Positions 44,285-51,807 of a stretch of 64,000 bases of DNA are shown here, piece by piece. Made by a program: the position numbers and the translations under genes. Origin of the DNA: Planctomonas sp. JC2975 (lineage in GTDB: Bacteria; Actinomycetota; Actinomycetes; Actinomycetales; Microbacteriaceae); the NCBI RefSeq assembly GCF_012985205.1, contig NZ_JABEKS010000001.1:1116001-1180000 (forward strand). The letters run 5' to 3'. The notes under the pieces are model-generated. The model was not told the DNA's origin and did no database searches. It saw only the letters and a list, made by a program, of their open reading frames with translations. Each line of letters starts with the position of its first letter. Position 1 is the first letter of the stretch.

Positions 44285-44836
44285 TCAGCCGAAGTCCACG
44301 TCCGCGGTGTCGACCACCTCGGCGGTGCGCCTCGGCCCCTCGTGCTCCGTCCAGAAGAAGTTCACGAGACCGATCATCACGGCGGGCGGCGGAGCGCCCC
44401 ACTCGCTGAGGTCTTCTGTCGTGTGCGCGTCGCCGACCAGAGTGACGTCGTATCCGCGGGTGAATGCGCCGTGGATGGTCGCGCGGATGCACTGGTCGGA
44501 CTGCGCTCCGGCCACCACGATCCGACCGACGCCGAGATCGGCGAGCGCGGATTCCAGTGTCGTCTCGTCGAAGGCATCCGGGTAGCGCTTGGGGATCACC
44601 CGCTCGCCATCGTCCCGATTCAGGTCGGGCACGAACTGCCACGCCTCGCTGCCGAGCGGCACGTGTTCGTCCGAATGCTGGAACCACACCACGGGAACGT
44701 CGGCTGCTCGCGCCCGGTCGACGAGAGCACGGATGTTCTCCACCACCTCGTCACGTCTGTACGCGTTGCCGATCACGCCGTTCTGCACGTCGAGCACCAG
44801 CAAAGCCGTCGCCTCGCGACCTTCGAGCGTTGTCAT
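44285..44836 (-). CDS. Isochorismatase-like cysteine hydrolase
   Basis: A 183-residue hydrolase with the catalytic triad D16 (LLVLDVQNG), K83 (VIPKRYPDAF) and C116 (AGAQSDQCIRAT). The family includes nicotinamidases, ureidoacrylate amidases and N-carbamoylsarcosine amidases; the substrate is not clear here. The upstream sequence has AAGGAGGG before ATG 44836. It stands alone between mfd and the phosphotransferase gene. Confidence 0.92.
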   Translation of the reverse strand: MTTLEGREATALLVLDVQNGVIGNAYRRDEVVENIRALVDRARAADVPVVWFQHSDEHVPLGSEAWQFVPDLNRDDGERVIPKRYPDAFDETTLESALADLGVGRIVVAGAQSDQCIRATIHGAFTRGYDVTLVGDAHTTEDLSEWGAPPPAVMIGLVNFFWTEHEGPRRTAEVVDTADVDFG

Positions 44837-44905
44837 GATGGCCCTCCTTGTCGGGCGCCAACGTACCGGGTGGCACCGACACCGCAGTCCGGCACGCGCT
44901 TCGGC

Positions 44906-47900
44906 TCAGGAGGCCGCAGCGCCCCTGGCCCGCGACGCCCCCTTCGCCGACCCGGCATCCTCCTCGACGCTCGTCTCCGGCTCGGGCAGAGGGAAGATCG
45001 CATCCAGCAGCGAGCGCACCCAAGCGATCAGCTCCGCGTCGGGCAGCGACTCGCCGTCCTTGACCGGAAGCGGCACGAGCGCCACCTTCTGCGCCGCGAT
45101 GAGTCGCGACTTCGGATACATGCGCTGCAGGCGCACCTGGATCGAGTCGGGCAGCTCCGCCGGGGCGACCCGCAGGTTGGATCCCATGGCCACGACATCC
45201 GAGAGTCCGGCCTGCTGCGCACGCCGACGCAGCCGTGACACCGTGATGAGGTTGGTCACGGCCTCCGGCGGCTCGCCGTAGCGGTCGGTGAGTTCCTCGA
45301 GCACGAGGTCGATGGCATCCGCCTTCGCATTGGGGCCGGATGCCGCCGACAGCTTCTGATACGCCTCCAGCCGCAACCGCTCGGAGTCCACGTACTCCTC
45401 GGGGATGTGCGCATCGACCGGCAGTTCGAGCCGCAACTCCGTCTGACCCTCGGCGACCTCACCGCGGAAGGTTCCGACAGCCTCGCCGATCATGCGCAGG
45501 TACAGGTCGAACCCGACCCCCGCGATGTGGCCGGACTGCTCACCGCCGAGCAGATTCCCGGCGCCGCGGATCTCGAGGTCCTTGAGCGCCACCTGCATGC
45601 CGGAGCCCAGCTCGTTGTTGGCCGCGATGGTGGAGAGCCGATCGTGGGCGGTCTCGGAAAGCGGCTTGTCGGCATCCCAGAGGAAGTAGGCGTACGCGCG
45701 CTCTCGACCTCGCCCCACCCGGCCGCGCAGCTGGTGCAGCTGCGACAAGCCGTACTTGTCCGAGCGGTCGATGATGATCGTGTTCGCGTTGGCGATGTCG
45801 AGGCCGGTCTCGATGATCGTCGTGCAGACGAGCACGTCGAACTTGCGCTCCCAGAAGTCGACGACCATCTGCTCCAGCACGTGCTCGTTCATCTGGCCGT
45901 GGGCAACGGCGATGCGGGCTTCCGGCACGAGCTCGGCCAGTTGCGCCGCGACCCGTTGGATGCTGGACACCCGGTTGTGCACGAAGAACACCTGGCCCTC
46001 GCGCAGCAGCTCGCGCCTGATGGCCGCTGCGACCTGCTTCTCGGAGTACGGACCAACGAAGGTGAGGATCGGATGCCTGTCCTCTGGCGGTGTCGCGAGC
46101 GTTGACATCTCGCGAATGCCGGTGACCGCCATCTCGAGGGTGCGCGGAATGGGCGTCGCGCTCATCGCGAGCACGTCGACGTTCGTCTTGAGCTTCTTCA
46201 GCGCGTCCTTGTGCTCGACGCCGAAGCGCTGCTCCTCGTCGATGATGACGAGGCCAAGATCCTTCATCGAGAGGCCTTTCGCCAGCAGACGGTGCGTGCC
46301 GATCACCACGTCGACGGTGCCGTCGGCCAGGCCGTCCATGACCTCTTTCGCTTCGCGGTCCGTCTGAAAACGGCTCAACTGCCTGAGGTGCACCGGGAAC
46401 CCGGCGAACCGCTCCTGGAATGTCTCGAAATGCTGCCTGACCAGCAATGTCGTCGGCACGAGCAGAAGCACCTGCTTGCCGTCCTGCACGGCCTTGAACG
46501 CCGCCCGAACGGCGATCTCCGTCTTGCCGAATCCCACGTCACCCGAGATCAGCCGGTCCATCGGGATGGGCCGCTCCATGTCGGCCTTCACCTCGTCGAT
46601 GGTCTGCAGCTGGTCGGGCGTTTCCACGAACGGGAACGCCTCCTCCAGCTCGTGCTGCCACGGCGTATCAGGTCCGAACGCGTGCCCCTTCGACGCCATT
46701 CGCGCCGAGTACAGCTTCACCAGCTCGACGGCGATGTCGCGTACAGCCTTGCGGGCACGGCCCTTCGCCTGCGCCCAGTCGCTGCCGCCCATCTTCGAGA
46801 GCTGCGGCGCCTCACCGCCCACGTACCTGCTGAGCAGGTCGAGCTGGTCGGTCGGCACGTAGAGCTTGTCACCGGGGTATCCGCGCTTCGACGGTGCGTA
46901 CTCCAGCACGAGGTACTCGCGCTTCGACTTCACAGCATTGCGGCCGCCCGATGACACCTCGCGCTGCACCAGCTCGACGAACTTGCCGATGCCGTGCGTC
47001 TCGTGCACGACGAAGTCGCCCGGCTTCAGCTGCAGCGGATCCACCACGTTCTTGCGCCGCACGCCGAGCTTCTTCACCTGGCGTGAGTCGTAGCCGATGG
47101 TGCGGCCGTAGAACTCGGTCTCACCGATCAGGGCGAGCTTCGCCTCCGGCACCTCGAAGCCCTGCTCGACGGATGCCGCAAGCACGTATGCCACGCCGGC
47201 CTCGGCATCCGCAGGGTAGGAGTCCACCTGCCGGGCGGCGAGTCCGCTCTCGGAAAGCACGTCGACGGCGCGCTCCACCAAGCCGTGTCCTGCGGCGACG
47301 ATGGCGACGCGCCATCCGTCGGACAGCCGCTGCGCGACGTGCGAGATCGCGCCGTCCACGTTGCCGGCGAAACTCGGCACAGCGGATGCGTTGATCCGTA
47401 CATAGTCGCCGGCGGACTCCACAAGGTCCTCGACGGACTGCTCCCCGATCGGGACGATCGGCTCGGCTCCGCCGGTGTCGAAGCTGGAGAAGGTCCACCA
47501 CGGATGATCCGGCGCGGACTCCCCCGGACGGCTCAGCTGGGCGGCGTCGCGGAGCTGTCGCAGCGTGATGAAGTCGCCGGATGCGAGGTCGATCGGCGCG
47601 GCCGCACCGACGGTCGCCGCGCTCCAGGCGGCCTCGAGGAACTCCCGGTTGGTCTCGGCGAGGCTCACGGCACGCGCAGACACGCGCTCCGGGGACATGA
47701 CGGCGACGGCCGCACCGTCCGGAAGGTAATCCGTGAGGGGCACGAGGCGGTCCACGAGCGCGGGCGCCAGGGACTCCATCCCCTCCACCGGGATGCCCTC
47801 CGCCACCTTCGTCAGCAGCTGCTCCAGCCCTGGGAACTCGTGTGCCATCTCGGCGGCGCGCTGACGCACGGTATCCGTGAGCAGCAGTTCGCGCGCGGGC

Positions 47901-48592
47901 GCGAGCTCGACCTGCGGCACGTCGTGCGGGAGCGAGCGCTGGTCGGCGACCGAGAACGCCCGGATCTGCTCCACCTCGTCGCCGAAGAAGTCGACGCGCA
48001 TCGGATGCTCCGCCGTCGGCGGGAACACGTCGAGGATGCCACCGCGCACGGCGAACTCCCCGCGACGGGTGACCATGTCGACACGCGCGTACGCGAGGTC
48101 CACGAGGCGGGAGGAGATCCCTGTGAGGTCGTGTCCGCGGCTCCCCTCCACCAGAACGACCGGTTCCAGCAGGTCGAGACCGGCGGCGAGCGGCTGCAGG
48201 GCGGCGCGCACGGATGCGACGACGATCAGCGGATGCCCGGCATCCGGCGTCCACGTCCCCAGCCTTCGGAGGGCGGCCAGGCGGCGTCCGACGATCTCCG
48301 GGCTCGGGCTCAGCCGCTCGTGCGGCAGCGTCTCCCACGCGGGGAACTCGACGACCTCTGCGTCGGGCGCGACGGATGCCAGTGCCAGCCGCAACGACTC
48401 CGACTCGCGTCCCGTCGCCGTGACGACGAGCAGCACCTGCTTGTCGGACGGACGCGCCCGCAGCAGTGCGGATGCGAGCGGCATCCTCAGCCCCGCCGTG
48501 ACCGAGAAGTCCGCATCGCGTCGGGCGTAGTCAACAGCGTCGGCGAACGTCTGGGCGCGCGAAAGCGCCTCGGTCAAGCCCTCGAGGATCAC
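44906..48592 (-). CDS. mfd: Transcription-repair coupling factor Mfd
   Basis: A 1228-residue ATP-dependent translocase that removes stalled RNA polymerase at lesions and recruits UvrA. Visible are the UvrB-like N-terminal part, the polymerase-interacting domain (YAPSKRGYPGDKLYVPTDQL near residue 570), Walker A GDVGFGKTE near 689, DEEQ box near 786, later helicase motifs (SATPIPRTLEMA, GRVGRGRERAYAY) and the D7 C-terminal domain. The GTG start 48592 lies seven bases after TACACT (48600-48605), a leaderless start. The C terminus ends with an alanine/serine-rich tail. Confidence 0.97.
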   Translation of the reverse strand: MILEGLTEALSRAQTFADAVDYARRDADFSVTAGLRMPLASALLRARPSDKQVLLVVTATGRESESLRLALASVAPDAEVVEFPAWETLPHERLSPSPEIVGRRLAALRRLGTWTPDAGHPLIVVASVRAALQPLAAGLDLLEPVVLVEGSRGHDLTGISSRLVDLAYARVDMVTRRGEFAVRGGILDVFPPTAEHPMRVDFFGDEVEQIRAFSVADQRSLPHDVPQVELAPARELLLTDTVRQRAAEMAHEFPGLEQLLTKVAEGIPVEGMESLAPALVDRLVPLTDYLPDGAAVAVMSPERVSARAVSLAETNREFLEAAWSAATVGAAAPIDLASGDFITLRQLRDAAQLSRPGESAPDHPWWTFSSFDTGGAEPIVPIGEQSVEDLVESAGDYVRINASAVPSFAGNVDGAISHVAQRLSDGWRVAIVAAGHGLVERAVDVLSESGLAARQVDSYPADAEAGVAYVLAASVEQGFEVPEAKLALIGETEFYGRTIGYDSRQVKKLGVRRKNVVDPLQLKPGDFVVHETHGIGKFVELVQREVSSGGRNAVKSKREYLVLEYAPSKRGYPGDKLYVPTDQLDLLSRYVGGEAPQLSKMGGSDWAQAKGRARKAVRDIAVELVKLYSARMASKGHAFGPDTPWQHELEEAFPFVETPDQLQTIDEVKADMERPIPMDRLISGDVGFGKTEIAVRAAFKAVQDGKQVLLLVPTTLLVRQHFETFQERFAGFPVHLRQLSRFQTDREAKEVMDGLADGTVDVVIGTHRLLAKGLSMKDLGLVIIDEEQRFGVEHKDALKKLKTNVDVLAMSATPIPRTLEMAVTGIREMSTLATPPEDRHPILTFVGPYSEKQVAAAIRRELLREGQVFFVHNRVSSIQRVAAQLAELVPEARIAVAHGQMNEHVLEQMVVDFWERKFDVLVCTTIIETGLDIANANTIIIDRSDKYGLSQLHQLRGRVGRGRERAYAYFLWDADKPLSETAHDRLSTIAANNELGSGMQVALKDLEIRGAGNLLGGEQSGHIAGVGFDLYLRMIGEAVGTFRGEVAEGQTELRLELPVDAHIPEEYVDSERLRLEAYQKLSAASGPNAKADAIDLVLEELTDRYGEPPEAVTNLITVSRLRRRAQQAGLSDVVAMGSNLRVAPAELPDSIQVRLQRMYPKSRLIAAQKVALVPLPVKDGESLPDAELIAWVRSLLDAIFPLPEPETSVEEDAGSAKGASRARGAAAS

Positions 48593-48780
48593 TGGATCAA
48601 GTGTACGGACTGGGTGCGACAGTTCATGGGCCGCCGGTAGTCTGCCGGAGCGGGACCCCCTCGAACGCACCGGCAACGTTTCCTCACGGATTCGGAATAC
48701 TCCCGCTTCGCATGCGTTTGCATAGGAGTGCGGCCCAGTCCGCGCATCCTTTTCCTCCATCCGCTCGTACTAGGAGAACA

Positions 48781-49347
48781 ATGACCGACACCGCCACGAC
48801 CACGCTCGACATCCCCGGCTACCGCGAGGGCACCTGGGTGATCGACCCCGCGCACAGCGAGGTTTCCTTCAGCATCCGTCACCTGATGATCAGCAAGGTG
48901 AAGGGCAAGTTCGAGAAGTTCCACGCGACGTTCGTCACGCCCGCCAACCCGCTCGAGGCGACCGTCGAGGCGCACGCCGAGGTGGCATCCATCAACACGA
49001 ACGAGCCGAACCGCGACAACCACCTGCGCACCGGCGACTTCTTCGAGGCCGACACGTACCCGACGATCGACTTCGTCTCCACCGGTGCCCGCGTCGAGAA
49101 CGGCGACCTGCTCGTCGACGGCAACCTCACCATCAAGGGCATCACCAAGCCGGTGACCTTCGACTTCGAGTTCGGCGGCTTCGGCCCCGACGCGTACGGC
49201 AACTACAAGGCCGGCGCGAGCGCGAAGGCCGTCATCAAGCGCGAGGACTTCGGCCTCACGTGGAACGCGGCTCTCGAGACCGGCGGCATGCTGCTCGGCG
49301 ACGACGTGACCATCACGATCGACCTGCAGGCCGCGCACCAGGCCTAA
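48781..49347 (+). CDS. YceI family protein
   Basis: A 188-residue lipocalin-like barrel protein that binds polyisoprenoids. It starts with GTWVIDPAHSEVSFSIRHLM and shows the family tracts TGDFFEADTYPTIDF and LTIKGITKPVTFDFEF, ending TIDLQA. No signal peptide is present, so it is cytosolic, as common in actinobacteria. CTAGGAG precedes ATG. It is divergent from mfd with a 188-bp gap. Confidence 0.94.
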   Translation: MTDTATTTLDIPGYREGTWVIDPAHSEVSFSIRHLMISKVKGKFEKFHATFVTPANPLEATVEAHAEVASINTNEPNRDNHLRTGDFFEADTYPTIDFVSTGARVENGDLLVDGNLTIKGITKPVTFDFEFGGFGPDAYGNYKAGASAKAVIKREDFGLTWNAALETGGMLLGDDVTITIDLQAAHQA

Positions 49348-49421
49348 AGCCTCGTGGCGCGCGACGCGCGTCCGCCGGCTCGCGCCGCATCCATCGGCGA
49401 AGCGAGCCCGCACCCTCTTGA

Positions 49422-49461
49422 CGAACCACCCCTCCCTTCGGGCGAAGAGAGGGGTGGTTCG
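49422..49461 (+). terminator. Terminator after yceI
   Basis: A perfect 13-bp stem (CGAACCACCCCTC / GAGGGGTGGTTCG) plus an inner CTTCG/CGAAG pair closes 75 bases after the yceI stop. A short T run (GTGTTTC) follows at 49462-49468. Confidence 0.85.
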
Positions 49462-49569
49462 GTGTTTCAGAGGTGGCTCGGTGCGTCAGCGGCGGTCAGC
49501 ATGTGGCGGTCGAGCCCGCCGGCGGTTGCTCCGGAGGCGGGGTCGGGGCGCCATGGTTAGGCTCGCGAC

Positions 49570-49830
49570 ATGGCGACCGAGATCACGACCATCGACTACA
49601 CCGTGCCTGCTGACGTGTATGCGCGCTACGGAGCGGACTTCGACACCGAGGCGGTCAACAACGCCGTGCTCGCAGAACTGAATGCGATCATCCCCGAGGG
49701 CGTCGTGATTCAGCGCAACGGCAAGGTGTTCGCCGAGAAGGACGTCGAGCAGGTCGCACGCGACCTCGACTGGAAGCAGCTTCTCGACCACATCGACCTC
49801 GACCAGATCCTGGCGGCGCACGGACGCTGA
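49570..49830 (+). CDS. Small conserved-looking hypothetical protein
   Basis: An 86-residue acidic protein with no recognised family, helical in its second half (EKDVEQVARDLDWKQLLDHI). The ATG lies six bases after TAGGCT (49558-49563) and has no ribosome site, a leaderless arrangement that supports a real gene. The sequence has normal codon bias and a balanced composition. Its function is unknown. Confidence 0.65.
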   Translation: MATEITTIDYTVPADVYARYGADFDTEAVNNAVLAELNAIIPEGVVIQRNGKVFAEKDVEQVARDLDWKQLLDHIDLDQILAAHGR

Positions 49831-49918
49831 GCTCGAGCCGTTCGACAGGGGTGGGTGGGGTCGCGAAGCGACATCGCCTTCCGCCCCGGATTACTCGTCC
49901 TCGAGTACCCGCACCTCG

Positions 49919-50060
49919 TATATCGTTCCTTAAACCCCGCCGATAGCGTCCTTCCGTTCGCACCAGAACCGGAAGCAAAGGAGCAGCACTATGCATGGTT
50001 GGTCGCACTGATTGTTCGTCTGCCCAATCCATACGACAGGACGAACTAGTCAGCAAGCGG
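49919..50060 (+). ncRNA. Candidate short RNA with a six-codon reading frame
   Basis: The 273-bp gap 49831-50103 holds an A/T-rich block (TATATC at 49919), a strong ribosome site AAAGGAG (49977-49983), seven bases later ATG 49991 opening a six-residue frame MHGWSH, and then a 14-bp terminator hairpin. No longer gene uses this ribosome site convincingly. It may be a small RNA or leader peptide transcript; evidence is limited to these signals. Confidence 0.3.
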
Positions 50061-50098
50061 ACATCGAGCCCGCGGGATCCGCTGCGCGGGCTCGATGT
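50061..50098. terminator. Bidirectional 14-bp terminator hairpin
   Basis: ACATCGAGCCCGCG and CGCGGGCTCGATGT pair perfectly with a 10-base loop. It lies five bases beyond the stop of the minus-strand membrane gene and closes the candidate short RNA on the plus strand. Confidence 0.85.
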
Positions 50099-50103
50099 GC
50101 GCG

Positions 50104-50421
50104 TTAATCCTCACGACGAGCGCCGTCGTCGCGACGTGACGCCGCCACCGTCGGCTCCATGATGGTCCGACGTGCCGTCCTCGAGCGCAGCACGCCAATG
50201 AGGCCGATCAGCGACACAATCGCCCAGACACCCTCGAGCAGGAGGAACCCCCACTGCGCCTCGAAGACCGCGTCGACGGCCAGGATTCCCGAGCCGATCA
50301 CGTTCAACACGAGATACCAGACCGACTTCGGATCCAGCACTTCCCATTGCGCGAGCGCGAAGCCCGCCAGCACGAGAAGTGATCCCACGATCTGAATGAC
50401 GATGTTCACGATGCTCTCCAT
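50104..50421 (-). CDS. Small membrane protein (CBU_0592-like)
   Basis: A 105-residue protein with three hydrophobic helices (about residues 5-24, 33-53, 58-78) and a basic C-terminal tail. The pattern QIVGSLLVLAGFALAQWEVLDPKS resembles the CBU_0592 family of small inner-membrane proteins; function unknown. ATG 50421 lacks a strong ribosome site. The 150 bp upstream show nothing else. Confidence 0.75.
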   Translation of the reverse strand: MESIVNIVIQIVGSLLVLAGFALAQWEVLDPKSVWYLVLNVIGSGILAVDAVFEAQWGFLLLEGVWAIVSLIGLIGVLRSRTARRTIMEPTVAASRRDDGARRED

Positions 50422-50666
50422 GAGCGTCGTCGTCCGATCCGGGTACGGCGCGTCTCGTCCGGGGAGCGACCGGGCGGCCGATCCTCATCGAGGGTATCTG
50501 CGCAGGCTGGTCGGATCCCGGTCAACCGCTGATCAGCCACTGATCATGCCGGCGACGAACGGTCGATCGGCGCATGATGAACTCGTCATACGGGTGGACG
50601 CGCCGACCTGGCGTGATGGAGGGAGCCCACCATGACCACGATCGGCCGTCTCCAGAACGCTCCGCC

Positions 50667-50966
50667 GACACGCACCTCGTATTCCCGAACTCGGTGCTGC
50701 TGGCGGGAGACGCGGTCGACACGTTGAGCGCTTTGCGCGAGAGCGACGAGGTGCAGCACCTCATGCTCACGCGCAGCCGCGAACTCCTCCGGTCCTTGCA
50801 CGCTTCCGGGCTGACCGACACGTACAGCCTGCTGATCTATCCGATCGTGCTCGGCACCGAGACCCGCATGTTCGGGCAGATCGACTGGGTCGACCTCGGA
50901 CTCGAGTGGACCAGCCCGACCACGACAGGCGTGCTCGCGGCGGAGTACAGCGTGCGACGGTCAGGA
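50667..50966 (+). pseudogene. Remnant of a dihydrofolate reductase-like (RibD C-terminal) gene
   Basis: The translation contains SVLLAGDAVDTLSALRES, RSRELLRSLHASGLTDTYSL and LIYPIVLGTETRMFG followed by TTTGVLAAEY, which is the C-terminal half of a RibD_C-domain reductase. The N-terminal half with the NADPH-binding start is missing, the frame has no good start, and the reading runs on into the antisense of the next gene with no natural stop. It is therefore a decayed fragment. The insertion DEVQHLML replaces the usual short loop. Confidence 0.8.
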
Positions 50967-50978
50967 ACGGGAGCGACG

Positions 50979-51689
50979 TCAGACCCAGCCGGTCAACGCC
51001 TTCTGGAACCCCGCGAAGTCGTCGCGGTGCACGGTGTGCCCGGCACCGGCCACCGTACGGATCTCAAAGCCGAGGCGGCGCATCCGCTCGGACACGGATT
51101 CGCTGACCAGCTTCGAGCGGTCCGCCAGCATCATCATCGATGGCACGGTCATGCGATCGGGCTCGCTCAACGGCATCGCCCGACCGTCGCCGAAGTTCTT
51201 GAAGAAGGAGCGGTCGAACGACGCGTAGTCGCCGACCTCGATTTCGACGTCGTCCTTGCCCCAGCGCGGGTTGCTGCGGGCGACGCTGCGCTCCCGCCTG
51301 TTGAGGATGCCGTGGAACAGCATCGGCGCACCAGCACGCTGCCACCACGGCAGCCGGTTGCCGAGGAACGCCGGGTCGATGTACACGGCCCGTTCCGGCT
51401 GCAGCACGCGCACGAGACGGGAGAGGGCGAGCCCGCCGAGCGAATGCCCGATCGCCAACTCCGGTTTGACCGGCACACTCTCGGCTATGCCGCGCACCAG
51501 GCCGGACAACGAGTACCAGCGGGACCGAGGGCTCTGGCCATGGCCGGCGAGGTCGACGGCGACGACCCGGTAACCCTTGTCGGCCAGTTCAGGTCCCAGT
51601 CTGTGCCACGTGCGAGAGCTGCTGAAGAGGCCGTGCACCAGCACCGCAACCCTGTCGCCTGTGCCCCACTCCCGGGTGAACAATTGCAT
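50979..51689 (-). CDS. Alpha/beta hydrolase
   Basis: A 236-residue hydrolase. The oxyanion motif is VLVHGLFSSSRTW, the nucleophile elbow GHSLGG with a serine near residue 84, the acid likely in MMMLADRSKLV and the base H in GAGHTVHRDD. Length and layout match small esterases or lipases of the BioH/YbfF type; the substrate is unknown. It ends next to the reductase remnant. Confidence 0.88.
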   Translation of the reverse strand: MQLFTREWGTGDRVAVLVHGLFSSSRTWHRLGPELADKGYRVVAVDLAGHGQSPRSRWYSLSGLVRGIAESVPVKPELAIGHSLGGLALSRLVRVLQPERAVYIDPAFLGNRLPWWQRAGAPMLFHGILNRRERSVARSNPRWGKDDVEIEVGDYASFDRSFFKNFGDGRAMPLSEPDRMTVPSMMMLADRSKLVSESVSERMRRLGFEIRTVAGAGHTVHRDDFAGFQKALTGWV

Positions 51690-51807
51690 GCTGCGACGTT
51701 ACGGCGCGGTGATGTGCGGATGCCCGGCGAATGCGTCGTGTCACCTCCGAGCAGCCTTTGAGACTGCCGACAGCCCTCCCGTAGTCGACGCGCCCCGCAT
51801 CCTCGCC

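Noticed and set aside
49855-50049. 64-codon plus-strand frame as a gene
   Set aside because: No start signal; the only strong ribosome site in the gap points to another frame with six codons.
50061-50098. Mobile-element end or attachment site
   Set aside because: Perfect hairpin but no flanking duplication, integrase or transposase; it fits a terminator.
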